The notes under the pieces: model-generated
Databases searched by the model: none
The model's input: only the letters and a program-made list of their open reading frames with translations
What the model was told of the DNA's origin: nothing
Part shown: piece by piece, positions 22,171 through 32,880 of the stretch
Layout of the letters: every line of letters starts with the position of its first letter
Numbering within the stretch: position 1 is the first letter of the stretch
Source: Prorocentrum cordatum
Taxonomy: Eukaryota > Sar > Dinophyceae > Prorocentrales > Prorocentraceae
DNA: 64,000 nt
Direction: 5' to 3'
Assembly: GCA_963575745.1 (NCBI GenBank)
Contig: CAUYUJ010000336.1
Coordinates: 768,080 to 832,079 of the forward strand
Made by a program: the position numbers and the translations under genes

Positions 22171-22536
22171 CAAAGACTCGCTAGGCAAAGGAAACGCGGG
22201 AACAACAAACATAGCAAGTGGGAATATTTTTTTGGTCGGCGGCTCCAAGGCAGCGGTCAAGGAGCGAATGCGGCGTCCAGGTGGCAGATCGGGGCGAATT
22301 TGCAAGCAAAGCCGCCAGTGTCGGCGGACAACTTCGCACCCGCAAGACAAACTCGCAGTTGCACATGCAAAGAACAAAATGAACTAAATTCACAAGCGAA
22401 CGCACATTGGCGCAGCAACGGGGACCGAAGTAAACGGGCTGCCGAGAGGAATGTGCGGAGGCAACGGAATGAGTCGCCGGGGCGGCGCCAGACTCCATGC
22501 CGACCTGCACAAGCCGAGCGGCTGTGCGGTGTAACC

Positions 22537-22850
22537 GAGACAGAGCGCGGGGGAAGACTACAGGCTGCACAGGCGTTGCAGACTGAACCGCTCAGCGCCC
22601 AGGCTTCAGAGTCCTCCTCCCAGAGCCGGGGGGAGCCAGCGGCAGCCCGAGGCGCACCGTGTTGCCGACACCTGAAGCGGAGAGGTCCGCTGGCGTCCGA
22701 GACAGTGCGCGGGGGAAAACCAAAGGCTGCACAGGCGTTGTAGGCTGAACCACTCAGCGCCCGGCCCTGAGAAGCCCATCTCCCAGTGCCGAGGGGAGCC
22801 AGCGGCAGCCCAAGGCGCAACTGTGCTGCCAGGAGAAGGTGGGAATACTT
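22537..22850 (+). repeat. 162-bp tandem duplication
   Basis: GAGACAGAGCGCGGGGGAA at 22,537 and GAGACAGTGCGCGGGGGAA at 22,699 start two diverged copies. Both contain GGCTGCACAGGCGTTG and GGGGAGCCAGCGGCAGCCC. Confidence 0.8.
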
Positions 22851-23589
22851 TTTTTTTACAGCCGCAGGCGGAAGCGCCAGCGGCGGGCGGTCGCGGGCGG
22901 GCTGCGGCCGCGACTAGCGGCGTGCGCGCGCGAGGCCGAAGGTGGGAATACGCGAAGCGCCAGGAATCCTACCAGGCCTCTGGGCGTAGGTGGTTCAAGG
23001 CTTTTCCAACCCCCTTCTTCCTTTTCGGGGAAGGGTTCGCCCTTCCCCCGACCCTCTCGTCTGGGTTTGGACAGCACCCCCCCTGCCAGGTGGTAGAGCG
23101 TTCAAGATGGCCCCTGATGGCTCCACGATGGCCTCGGATAAGCCCAAGATGGACTCCAAGTGACGCAAGCTAATACCAAGATGGCTCAACCTGAACCCCA
23201 ACATGCCCCCAATCCAACCTCCGAAAAAGGCATCCAACCGACTCGAACCCAGAACCTCGAATCTAGCTCCCCCTTCCTGGTCGCTGGAACCGATGCTGGG
23301 CGACCTCACACCCTCAGCCGGCTCCAACACTGACTCACCACGCCGCGGTGTGGCACCACACCGTTTGGGGACCGTCAAGACCCTCGGGGGCGTCCAAAAG
23401 GGGGGTGCGCAAATCATGACTCGATGCACGCGCGCGGCCCATGGGGGGGGGGGCAGGGAACGTATTGGAATGAGAAAAGGGGGCCATGTTTCTGGGAGAT
23501 ATCATGACCCTGGCCATGACATGCACCCCCCCCTGGTCATCACCCATCACCCCCCTCTTGGCCGCCCCCCAGACCCTGGGTGATCGGCC
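22851..23589. other. gene-free sequence
   Basis: Fragments of the GTGGGAATAC repeat at the left, otherwise unique. No gene recognised. Confidence 0.4.
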
Positions 23590-23770
23590 CCTCCCTCCGG
23601 AAACGCGTGGGGGCAGCGGGCGGCCGCGACCCCCGCCGGCGGCCTGGAGAGCGCGGCGGCGGCCACCTCCGCGCACCAGGACAGCGAGGCCGCGGGGGCG
23701 AAGCCCGAGAGCTCCGCGAAGTCCAGGGCGTTGGCCTCCCCAGGAGGGGATGACCGTCTCCTCGATGTAG
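23590..23770 (-). other. possible exon-like GC-rich segment
   Basis: A minus-strand frame reads ANALDFAELSGFAPAASLSW followed by an Ala-rich stretch, more protein-like than its surroundings. No family recognised and no convincing splice sites. It could be GC-rich noise. Confidence 0.15.
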
Positions 23771-24020
23771 CAAGGCAACGAGACGGGTGTGTTTTTTTTA
23801 TTTTATCCATTTTCGCCTCCGAGGGCCCTTACCATGCCCCGGGGCCACCAAAAAAACGACTCGGGCTTCGGGACGAAAAACCGGTCTTGGGGAAGGGTCG
23901 GGAACAACCCCATGCTGGTTCATGCTGCTGGCGTCTTTACTTAAAACGCGTTCCTCTTAGATTGTTGGGCCTCTGGGGGCCAAGGGGCCCCCAGAGATCT
24001 CCGATGATCTCCAGCGATCT

Positions 24021-24267
24021 GTGGCCTCCCTTTCAGGGAGGTGCCTTCCTCGTGTCGTGGACGGGAATGATGCAGGATGGAGACCAGCTGGTGCAGATTT
24101 ACCGCGTGGGGCCGCGCCAAGGAAAGAAGGACGGCATGCGCAAGCGGGAGGCCAGGGCAGACGACGCGGGCGGACAAGGAGTAAAGGCCGAGGACGGTAA
24201 CAATGTCAGCCGAGGAGAAACGTTACACATTACGACCCTTCCCGCCCACCCGCATGAGCAGACATGA
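24021..24267 (+). other. possible coding remnant, unrecognised
   Basis: A plus-strand frame reads GAFLVSWTGMMQDGDQLVQI, then a Lys/Arg-rich tail, to a TGA at 24,265. The first part has a balanced composition. No homologous family comes to mind and no start context is visible. Confidence 0.18.
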
Positions 24268-24359
24268 ACTTCGACGCCGACTGCCACCCAACCGCTGTCA
24301 CACAAACTCAATGTCCGTATTGCTGTTGCCCCCGCCGCTGCCGCCGGTCGCCGCCGTTC

Positions 24360-24420
24360 ACCTCCTGCTCCTCCTGCTCCTCCTCCTCCTCCTCCTCCTC
24401 CTCCTCCTCCTCCTCCTACT
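24360..24420. repeat. CTC trinucleotide repeat
   Basis: Nearly pure CTC repeat of 60 bp. Confidence 0.85.
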
Positions 24421-24499
24421 TTTTACGTGAGACCGACCTGAGCGTGAACGCTGTGGCGTTTGTTCTCCTCCTCTTCCTCGTACTCCTCCTGATCTGAAG

Positions 24500-25100
24500 T
24501 CCCCAGTCGTCCCCAGAGATCTCCAGATCCCTGGAGCTCTCCAAGGAGCCCCCCCGATGCGCCCTGAAGCCCCTGGACGCCTCCAGAGGCCTAACAAAGA
24601 CCACAAACACAACAGGACCCCATGACCCGCATCGGGGAAGGGGTGTGTGGAGGGGTGGAGGGGAAGGGCGGGAAACAATGCTCAGGGGGGATCCAAAGAT
24701 CACGAGGGCCCTCGATCCGACATTTGCACGCGACTCCCCGCACTGCAGAAGTTTCTGACGGTTCACGAGGCGCCAGACAAGCACCTTGATACCATAACAA
24801 CCAAGAGCGGCCTTCCGACGAAGGGGGGAAAGGGGGAGACCGACTTCGGCCAGAAAATGCTGCCCCAGGTGAAGGGCACTCTGCGTTCGTCAAAAAGAAC
24901 TGGAAGGGTCCGAAGGGCGTATTGCCCAGGGGGGAACAGCACGGATTTCCAAAAGCGCCGATGGTCCATGCCTTCGGCGAAACTCCCGGACGAATGCGTC
25001 CAATGCCCGACCCTGACCCTGACCACGACCACGACCGCGACCGCGACCACGACCGCGATGGACGACTGATGACGGACGGCCGCTTCTCAGCCAGCGCGGA
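24500..25100. other. gene-free sequence 3' of the BTB gene
   Basis: Contains a GACCACGACCGCGACC-type repeat at about 25,010-25,060. A plus-strand frame at 24,750-24,900 (TVHEAPDKHLDTITTKSG) looks mildly protein-like but is unrecognised. Confidence 0.35.
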
Positions 25101-25107
25101 GGGCCGA

Positions 25108-25794
25108 TCACTCCCCGCCGCAGCCAGCCTTGGTGTACAGGCTCTCGAAGGTGTAGGTTCCCCAGCGGGCCGCGCCCCAGTCCAGCAACGGACCCAGCCA
25201 CTGGCTCATCAGCGAGCCCGGCTGCCGCGACAGCGCCACGTGCTGCCCGAGGGCCGCGCACACCGCGAAGACGGAGGCGGCGCTGAGGTCCCTGATGCTG
25301 TCTCCCGGGTCGGCCCGCAGGATGGTCGAGGCGCGCGACCTCAGGTAGCTCAAGCAGTGCTCCGACACCTCCGAGCCGAGGGGGCCCAGGGCGTCAGCCG
25401 CGGACAATGTGGCGAAGAGGGTCGCGTCGTTGACAGAGTTGATCAAAGTGCGGCGGCACGCGCTGGACAGCGCGGGCATGTCGTACATGTCGGCCGCTCG
25501 CCACACGGCTGCGGCGTTTCCCTCGGTCACGGCGCTGATGGAGCCGGAGGCCAGGAAGAGCAGGCAGAGCTCGAAAGCCTCCTTGGTGACGTCCCGGATC
25601 ACGATCTTGTCCGAGAGGCCCCCCTCCAAGAAGGGGGCGCCCAGGAGCGCCCTGAAGTAGCTGCTCTTCGACGACAGCCGCAACCGGGAGGCGCGGACCT
25701 CGGCGCCCTCCACTACGAAGGTCACATCCTCGCATCGGCCCTCCTCGCAGCGGTTCTGAGGTGCCTCGTCTTCCAGCAGGTCGATCACCGCCAT
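25108..25794 (-). CDS. BTB/POZ domain protein (processed retrogene)
   Basis: Intact 228-residue intronless frame. Residues ~20-120 form a BTB/POZ fold: CEDVTFVVEGAEVRASRLRL is the typical first strand-helix block, followed by SSKSSYFRALL, IVIRDVTKEAFELCLLFLAS and the A-helix AAAVWRAADMYDMPALSSAC. Residues ~120-185 (TLINSVNDATLFATLSAADA...) look like the helical BACK region that often follows. BTB domains dimerise and commonly act as Cullin-3 adaptors; no Kelch or other C-terminal domain is present, so a substrate role cannot be assigned. I chose the ATG at 25,794 because it lies 41 bp downstream of a spliced-leader relic, whereas upstream in-frame codons are only Arg/Gly-rich translation of a GGA tract. 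The relic and lack of introns indicate reinsertion of a trans-spliced mRNA. Whether it is expressed cannot be seen. Confidence 0.85.
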   Translation of the reverse strand: MAVIDLLEDEAPQNRCEEGRCEDVTFVVEGAEVRASRLRLSSKSSYFRALLGAPFLEGGLSDKIVIRDVTKEAFELCLLFLASGSISAVTEGNAAAVWRAADMYDMPALSSACRRTLINSVNDATLFATLSAADALGPLGSEVSEHCLSYLRSRASTILRADPGDSIRDLSAASVFAVCAALGQHVALSRQPGSLMSQWLGPLLDWGAARWGTYTFESLYTKAGCGGE

Positions 25795-25835
25795 CCGCGG
25801 AAACAAAGGCGGAGTCAAGCCCTGCCTGGCGGGCC

Positions 25836-25857
25836 CTTGAGCCAAAACGGCTGCGGG
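25836..25857 (-). other. Relict dinoflagellate spliced-leader sequence
   Basis: On the minus strand it reads CCCGCAGCCG followed by TTTTGGCTCAAG. The dinoflagellate leader is 22 nt, D-CCGTAGCCA-TTTTGGCTCAAG. It matches at all but two core positions (T to C, A to G), and the variable first base is C. It lies in the BTB gene's 5' leader, in the sense orientation. Confidence 0.85.
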
Positions 25858-25862
25858 TACTA

Positions 25863-25920
25863 ACACTCCTCCTCCTCCTCCGCCTCTTTCCCTCCTCCTC
25901 CTCCTCCTCCTCCTTTTCGA
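25863..25920. repeat. CTC trinucleotide repeat upstream of the BTB retrogene
   Basis: CTC/CCT repeat (GGA on the coding strand) directly upstream of the spliced-leader relic. Confidence 0.85.
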
Positions 25921-26154
25921 ACGTGGACGCAAGCTCTAGGCCCAAAACGGTATACCGACTGCGACCCAAGATCGTTAGGAAAGGTTCTGGGTGGGTCTTG
26001 GATTCCTCCTTCGCTATCTGCGAAGAATTCCCCTCCGCATCGCGCCCAGCTGCATCGCCCCCAGCGTCTTTCTTGAGGCTCCCTGAAGCGCCCCAATGCC
26101 TCCCTCCATAGAGACTCCTTCCAAGGAACGAGCTTTTCATGTCACCGCCTAGAG

Positions 26155-26530
26155 TGGGGGAGTTCGAACCTCCCCTCACCTCACCTCCCTCCCACGCCCC
26201 TGGATGCAGGGGGTGGGGGGTTCGAACACACCCTTTCCCCCTGATCAGGGGGGGGGTCGAACTCCCCCCCTGCCCCATCCCTTACTCGCCGCTGGCAAAC
26301 GACGACGGCGGTCGCAGGCGCTGGCAACCAACGACGACGACGAACAGCCTCGACGACGACGACGACGGAGAACGACGACGACGACCGACGACGACGACGA
26401 AGAACGACGACGACGACCGACGATGGTCCTCGTACTCGTCGTGGGTTGCCGTCTGATGGCGCCCGCTGTCGTGTCGTCGTTTGCCAGCGGCGAGTAAGAG
26501 GGGGGGGGGTTCGAACCCCCCCACCATTGA
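26155..26530. repeat. Cluster of TTCGAA-centred short palindromes
   Basis: Four G-run/C-run hairpins are centred on TTCGAA or TCGA at 26,163, 26,221, 26,257 and 26,510 (for example GGGGTTCGAACCCC). They resemble isolated tRNA T-arms, but no tRNA body is attached. They flank the 218-bp inverted-repeat element. Confidence 0.7.
26281..26498. mobile_element. 218-bp MITE-like element with perfect 26-bp inverted ends
   Basis: 26,281-26,306 (CTTACTCGCCGCTGGCAAAC...) and 26,473-26,498 are perfect reverse complements. The core is a degenerate GACGAC array that partly reads GTCGTC near the right end. No transposase and no clear target duplication; non-autonomous. Confidence 0.75.
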
Positions 26531-27026
26531 ATGGAGGGCGGGGGGGAAAGGTGGGGATGGGAGCAGGGGGTCCTCTGATTTCTTTGGGCCCGCGTGACGT
26601 CTGGGGGGTAGTCCCCCCCGCTCCGACGTGCCGTGGGATGTTCCCCAGGCGAGGCGCCCGCGACGCATTCCCTCCTGCCAACACGGCGCGCGAGGACCTC
26701 CCAAGGTGCCCGACCGGCTCCCAAGACGATCCAAGCGGCCCAAAGAAACGTCCAGACAGTCCAACCCACAGCGAATCATGATTCCCAATCCTCCCGTGTG
26801 ACTGGCTTCTCGTGTTCACCCCGCAGCACCGCGCGTCCACTCCTTCTCCTCCTCCTCCTCCTCCTCCTCCTCCTCCTCCTCCTCCCCATCCTCGTTTTTG
26901 ACGCTGTGCGGACTCAGGGCCGATGCCTGAAGCGTTAGCGAAGGTGCAAAAATATGCGGTCGCCGACTAAGGCAGCAGTGCAAAGAGAACAAATGATACC
27001 GGATAACAACAAAAACATAAGATGTT
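26531..27026. other. gene-free sequence
   Basis: No gene. A CTC repeat lies at 26,845-26,886. Confidence 0.45.
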
Positions 27027-27381
27027 CAGGGCTATAGGGCCATGAGGCTATAGGGCTATAGGCTGTAGGACTACAAGGCTATGGGGCTGAAGGGCTATAG
27101 GCCTATAGGGCTAAAAGGCTATAGGGCTATAAGGCTATATGACTATAGGGCGATTGGGCTAAAGGGCTATGAGGCTGTTAAGGCTGCTATAGGGCGGTAT
27201 GGCTATACGGCTATCGGGCTATAAGGCTATGAGGCGATACAACTTCGGGGCTATAGGGCGGGCTAGAAGGCTACCGGGCACCTGGGCAACCCCGGGCACC
27301 CGGGCATCTGTCGGCGACGCACCACACCTAACCATATGAATCCGCTAGGACCCCTACAGAGGCAAGCTCTGATTGGGGAAT
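27027..27381 (-). repeat. Dispersed repeat with GGGCTATAGGG tail, minus copy
   Basis: A degenerate GGGCTATAGGGCTATAGG array (27,027-27,265), then GGGCACCCGGGCA words, then CATATGAATCCGCTAGGACC and GCAAGCTCTGATTGGGGAAT. This is the reverse complement, in the same order, of 19,311-19,605. Confidence 0.8.
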
Positions 27382-29741
27382 AAAGAATAGTGGCCCGCAA
27401 GGGCGAGGGTAACATGGTTCGCGGCAGCAGGTGAGGAAAGGTACCAGACATACAACACACCTTAGAATAGCAACCAGATCGGGAGGAGGAGCGATTAGGG
27501 ATCAACATACACGTGCATAATAACGGCTTCGTGGGCAGGTGCGACGCGTAGGCCGGGCCGCCAGAGTAGCCCCCTCCGCACAGGCCCAAATGAACATAAC
27601 CTGTCCCCCGTCCCCCATCCGTTCCCTAAGCTGGTCCAGGCAAACCGTGTCTAGATAATGGTGACTGTAAAGAGGTGTCAGAACAGGCGATGCTAGTAGG
27701 CACAGCGGGAAAGGAGCAATCGAGAAGGGCAGTATGCTTGAATGGGAAATGTCTGTGATGCTTGAAACATGAAGAACAAAGAAGTACAAGATGGCCGCGC
27801 CCTCTGCTAGGATCGCGCCTGTGGGTCTGTAAGTTAGCGGAGCCACGCCCTGTGATCCAGGGGCAGCCGAAATAACGTGCGAACTGTACTTCACCCTCGC
27901 TCTCACCTCCCACGCGCCTCGCCATGTGGACCCCGCCACCAGCACAACTAGGCCAAACGATTGTCGTGCTGAGAGGGCGGTCGTAAACTGAAGAGGCTGT
28001 CGTAATGAGTAAAGGCTGGCCCGTGATGACAATGCGGCAGTGGCGAAGGAGTTGACCAACCTCGGGCTGGAAAGAAGTCATTGCAAACGAGGTAAACCGA
28101 GTGCATAGTGATCGAACTTACAAACTGTAGAGTGGTCCGTACGAAGAGACTGCAAGCTTGACGGCAATTCTTGTGCTGCTACCCTGAGTTTCACGGTTCA
28201 CACCCGACCTCCAGGGCCTCGGGGCACTCGTGCCTTTTGTAATCTGTGTTTCGGGTTTAGCTCGAAACCTTCTTACGTATATGGCAATGCCATGGCGAGC
28301 TCCTAATGAGTAATGTAACGCCTACTGACTTGCTGGATGGAGTGCTGCATACTGGGCGCACTGTGGCTGGTAGTCCACAGTGGGGATGTCAAATCGCTCC
28401 CCTATCGAAGTGTCCGACTTGCAACTCACTGCAACCGCCGTATTCAAGCTGAGAGTACAAGCTGACAAAAATCATACTGCTCTTGGTCCGTGGGCCAAAA
28501 TGTGGCCGACGAGAATTGAATGGCTGGCAACTTGAAATTGAAGGGCAACCGTGCGAGAAGAGAATGCGTGCGCGAATAAATGGCCTTACTCATCCTCTCC
28601 GGATGCCGATGCGTAGTGGCTGGCTCAGGTGCTACTAGCTGGTCAGAGTAAGTGTGCTGTAGCGTACGCTGGCCTGCAAAACGAGAGCGCTGCAAAGTGG
28701 GGCGCCGCTGCAGCCGCTGTAAAAAAAACGCAGCTGATAATAGAGGCTGGCAAGGGTCCTCGGCAAACTCCTCCCCCAACCCCTTCTGGCTGCGTTAACA
28801 TCCGCCCGCAACCTCCCCCCCCAACTGCAGCAGGTCTCGCGAAACATCGGCATGATAGTGGAAGCGGTCTGAAGCTGGGAGGGCGCGGGGGTAGAGTGTG
28901 CAACTGGAACGTTGGTCAAACAACAATAGCAGAACTGGAAGTGAGGAAATTGGAGCAAACAAATGCGACTGCAGCGGCTGTGGCCTCCTTCACGCACGCG
29001 GTCCCCCCCCCCAGCAGCATCGCGCTGCCAGGCCAGCTCTGCCTCGCCGTGAGCAGTGGATACTCGGAGGCTGGGGCTTCCCCAGAAAACCCTGTACAAG
29101 TAGTACCCCTGGTGGGGGAGGAGAGGCCGACGGCCATCAAAAGGAGCGGAAAAAACTAGAAAATAAGACGAGACGAGACGACCGAGGAGGCGGACGCAAC
29201 GGACGAAGCAGGAGGAGCTGTCTGCAAGCTGCGGGTAGAGCTTTCGCACTGCTGGCTAAGGTAATAAATTGTGCGAGCAGCTGGTGGGGGACCACAATGG
29301 GAAGTAGTTTCCTGTCCCGTCGTACACAATGTCACGGTCTACAAGCACAAACCGATTACGGTCAATGTGGTAAATGGCAATCAGAAGTCTTCGCCGCGCG
29401 GTAATTGCTGTTCCCGAAGCCGTCGTTGTGGAACAGGTGATGCCGTAGACACTCCCAATCCATATGTTATCGCCTGCCGCGTTGGTGTCCGGGCCGTGGT
29501 GGTAGATGCGTGAGTATAAGCTGTTGTCCCAATCCACCTGTCTTGCAGTATTTGCCGCGGCGAGGTTGCCACGCGTGGGGATATTGTGCTTACCCCTAGT
29601 TGTCGCTGCCATCAGCTTGTGCGGTGGGGAACCACCTTGGTTTCGGTGTTTGTGGTGCATTGTTTTCAGGCGTTGGGAACTTGGGCTTGGGAGTGATTGG
29701 TGTTTCCTGTTGATGGTCCCCCGACCTCCGTCGGACGGCTT
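27382..29741. other. 2.3-kb gene-free, less GC-rich sequence
   Basis: Composition is closer to 50% GC than its surroundings and there are few repeats. A plus-strand frame at 28,629-29,159 (176 codons) is the longest but has no recognisable motif. I see no gene that I can support. Confidence 0.4.
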
Positions 29742-31055
29742 CTAAACATTATGTGACACGAGAACATGCAGGATGACGGCGCGAGGTCCTTTTTTAAGTA
29801 CCATGCGCGCGCGCTCCTGGAAGGGGGCCGCCAGGCCCGCTTCCCTGGAGACGAAACAACAACGGTTGGGAAAAAGGGGTTCGGAGTTCTGGGCTAAGCG
29901 CTTGAGATCCAGAGGGCCACCGTAGACCCGGAGGGCCCTTAGAATCACACTGGCTGTACTCTGCTGCTCAGAACCCGGTGCACTCCTGGCGTCTCCCGAC
30001 TCGTGCACTGGATGGGCCTCCGACCGAGCTGCGAAGGCCTGCTGGGCCTCCCTGAGCTTGTTGTAGGCCTCGGGCTCGAAGTTGTGGTCGTCAGCCTCGT
30101 TACTCAGTTGATGACCTTCCGTGCATTCCGTCTCGTATGGGTCCAGACCTGCGAAGCAGCAGTCGGCCCCGCATGCGTAGTGGGCTGGCTCCTTCTGCTT
30201 GCGTTGGGCCCTCTGCAAATAGAGGCGGCGTAGCACGATGCTATACGCAGTGATGCCCTAATCTCCTTGCTCCAGGGCGTGTCGCAGTAACGAGCTCTCT
30301 AATTGTCTCTTGGTGGGTGGGTCGGTCAGCTGGCTCGTCCCTTCGATCAGCCGCAAGTGTACTTCAGGCCATTGCATGGCTGCTCGCGCGACGGCCGCGT
30401 CGATCGCCGCGCGCTTGTCCTCCGCCAGGCCGACCATGGGGTTAGCCGCGCGGTCGTAGCCTCGGCGAGAGTCGGCGACGCTGATGGCTGGAAGGCGCCC
30501 CAGCAGCAATTAGGGCCTCATGGGATCAAACTTTGGGTCGGCGATCTCCAATGGCGTGGTCCGCGTGAACTCCGCCGCGGCCATTCCTTCAGATACCGCC
30601 AGTGTCTCCGCTACAAACTGATGAACACACTTCCTCTTCAACTTGTGGCGCCTTCAAGACGTCATGGAGATGATGGCGAGCTCTCCCGTCAGGATCTTGC
30701 GCTGCGTCGCAAAAGCGATGTGCCCAGCCTGCGATGCCCCCTCTCGTGCGCTGACCCATGCTGCGTCGTTGAAAGCTGCAATGGCCAATTCGTGAAATCA
30801 AATGCGCTGGGTCTTGAGCTCCGCGGTGCTGAACTCCTCGGCCATCCTGCTAATGCGGTTCGCCTCCAGCAAGTCGTCGACCACCAGATTGGACATCTTA
30901 CCCTGTAGTAGAAAAACGGGCCCCTGTAAATCGGGGCGGCCCTCGCGGGCCAGGCAGGAGATGGAGCCGCAGAGACTTCTTGCTGGACCATATTCTTCAA
31001 GGGTGAATGCCGCTGGCGGCTCCTTGCGTCGCTCCGTCGCGATGTTGATCCGCTA
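29742..31055 (-). pseudogene. Ty1/copia-type retrotransposon fragment: RT end, RNase H and tail
   Basis: Minus strand. The first part (about 31,055-30,810) contains YGPARSLCGSISCLAREGRPDL and VDDLLEANRI, the block linking reverse transcriptase to RNase H in copia polyproteins. After a frameshift near 30,800 one frame runs to 29,742 and holds AAFNDAAWVSAREGASQAGH (the RNase H entry D-A-x-W), FVAETLAVSEGMAAAEF (Glu), VADSRRGYDRAANP (Asp) and LRLIEGTSQLTDPPTK (the I-x-G-T/LTDxxTK end). It is interrupted by TGA (30,654-30,656), TAA (30,510-30,512) and TAG (30,258-30,260). Two of these sit where Trp is expected (MTS-stop-RRHK, EQGD-stop-GIT). The tail (30,236-29,742) is Cys/Glu-rich and not recognised. 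No integrase or LTR seen. Dead. Confidence 0.75.
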
Positions 31056-31364
31056 GATGTTGTTCGCATTTTGGCTTCCTGAGATGATGATCTCGGTGTT
31101 GCCGTCATTCTGCGTGAGTTCCTTGCCCGAATGCTTCCCCTTCTTGTGCCGCCAGGCTCCGGATGGGAAGAGGGCGCTTCTTTATGTTCGGCAATGGCGG
31201 GCGCAATGGGGGGGGGGGGGGGCGTGACGCGACGCCCCCCCCACCGCGTGGTTCTGGCACCGCGGCCGCGGCCGCGCGCACGACGCGACGAGCGACGAGC
31301 GACGGGCGACGACGAAGACGACGACGACGACGCGAGCAAAATGTAGGTGGCGATATGCCCCGCT
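31056..31364. other. spacer between copia fragment and minisatellite
   Basis: Contains a G-run at 31,207-31,222 and GACGAC repeats at 31,282-31,335. No gene. Confidence 0.45.
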
Positions 31365-31515
31365 GCGCCTGTGCACACATCGCTCGCGCGCACCGCAACG
31401 CGCGCGAACGCCGCGACACCTGCGTGCGCCGCAGGAACCGCGTGCAACGCAGCGCCTGTGTACACCGCAGTGCTTGCGTACACTACAGCGCCGGTGTACA
31501 TGTGCACGCCGCAGC
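31365..31515 (+). repeat. 21-bp minisatellite, segment 1 (3' side of LINE)
   Basis: Degenerate units of GCGCCTGTGTACACCGCAGT type, about seven copies. Same orientation as the array on the other side of the LINE at 37,725. Confidence 0.7.
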
Positions 31516-31529
31516 AACTATCTGTTTTG

Positions 31530-32539
31530 GGGGGGCAAGGCCCGGGGAGGACGGCGGTGGCCGACGCCCCCTGCGCGCGCCGCGGGCGCGCGGAGCCCCG
31601 CCGCCGCCGACGAAGCGCGGGCCGTCGCGGCGCGGGGCGGCCGCCGACGACGCGCGGGCCGTCGCGGCGAGAGGGCGCGCCGGTGGCGCCGAAGAGCCAC
31701 GCGGCTAGCACGGCCGCGCGGCGGGGGCGGCAGCGCTCGGGAGGCCTGGTGCCTCGCCAGCCGCCACGCCGTCAGCGAGGCGCGCCGAGCTGGCGGGGTG
31801 CTGACCCCTACGAACGCGGTCAGTCCGAAAACGTCGGACGCGCCCCGCCTCGCCCGCGTGCGGGGCGCACAAGGCCGCTAAAGCCTTGATGCAGCCGAGG
31901 CGCTCCCTGGCGCGGGCGTGGCACCTCGCGCGCAGCGCGTAGCCGAAGGCGCGCTGCACGATGTGGCCGAGGGCGTCGCGCGCCCGCGGCGGGCCGTCCT
32001 CGGCGTCGATCTCGCCCCCAGCAGGCGCCGCTGGCCCCGCTGACGGCTGTGCCGTGGCGGGCCGTGGGGATCGGGGCCTCGCGGCATCCTCCGAGGTCCG
32101 CTCGCTGGGGGGCGTGGCTCCGACCAGGCCGCCGGCCGCGGCGGCCCCCTGGGTCGCGGCGGCCCCCGCTGGGGCAGGCGGCGGGCCCCCCGAGCTCGAA
32201 ACTGGGCCCTGGCCGCGGGCCGAGCCGACCGCGCCTGCGGTCGCGGGCTCCTGCCCCACCGCGCTCGGCGCGGGGTCCTGGCCCCGATCTGAACCGAGCA
32301 CTCCTGGTTGGCCGTCGGCGCCGTCGGCGGCTGCGGCGGCTGCCGCCGCCGCCGCCGCCGCCGCAGCGAGGGCCGCGCCTTCTGCCGCACTTGGCGGCGC
32401 CGCCTTCCCGGCCACCGAGGCGATCTTGGGAACGCACGGGGGCCGATGCAGCACTTGCTTCGACCTCGTGGTTCGCGCCGTGCGCAGGCGCGCTGTGCAG
32501 CGCCAGGGGCCCGAGCCGAGCGTGCCGACCGGTCAGGGG
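31530..32539 (-). other. 3' part of the LINE, reading frame unclear
   Basis: Extremely GC-rich. Pro/Ala/Gly-rich frames are open on both strands, including an Ala repeat (GCC array) near 32,335-32,370. Presumably the C-terminal tail and 3' UTR of the element; no domain recognised. Confidence 0.4.
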
Positions 32540-32880
32540 GAGGCGGTCCTTGTTGGCCTCGTCGAGCCTGTCGGCGGCCGCGGGGGCACCAGCCGTGGCC
32601 ACCCAGTGCGCGACGCCGTCGAGGAAGAGCTGGGCACGCAGCTGCCTCTGCCTCTCGGCCGTGGGGGCGCGTAGGTGGTTGGCCCTTGATCTTCGCGATC
32701 GTGAGGCCCGCAGTGCCAGCGCCGCCGAAGTCGTGGAGCGCCTGCCGCGCCTGCCGCCAGACGTGCCCCCGCGCTGAAGGCGCCAGCGTCGCGCGGGCCT
32801 CGCCCCGAAGGTTGGTGCCTTCGACGACGAAGCTGGCGTCGCAGTGCAGCTCGATGGGCGGGATGGCGCGCCGCGGGGCG
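32540..32880 (-). pseudogene. LINE RNase H domain remnant
   Basis: Minus-strand frame at ~32,860 reads IELHCDASFVVEGTNLRGEA, resembling the third-aspartate block of RNase H (D-S-x-x-V-x-x-G). VWRQARQALHDFGGAG and LTIAKIKG follow, a likely strand leading to the K-G-H loop. In another frame comes AADRLDEANKDRL, the fourth Asp with the typical A-D-R-L. At least one frameshift separates the two. The first Asp and the Glu upstream were not identified with confidence. Confidence 0.55.

Noticed and set aside
26505-26520. tRNA gene from GGGTTCGAACCC
   Set aside because: Only a T-arm-like hairpin; no acceptor stem, D-arm or anticodon arm could be placed upstream.
31062-31084. Spliced-leader-like CATTTTGGCT on the plus strand
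   Set aside because: Only the 10-base core matches, the ends differ, and it lies antisense within the copia fragment, where it fits coding sequence.
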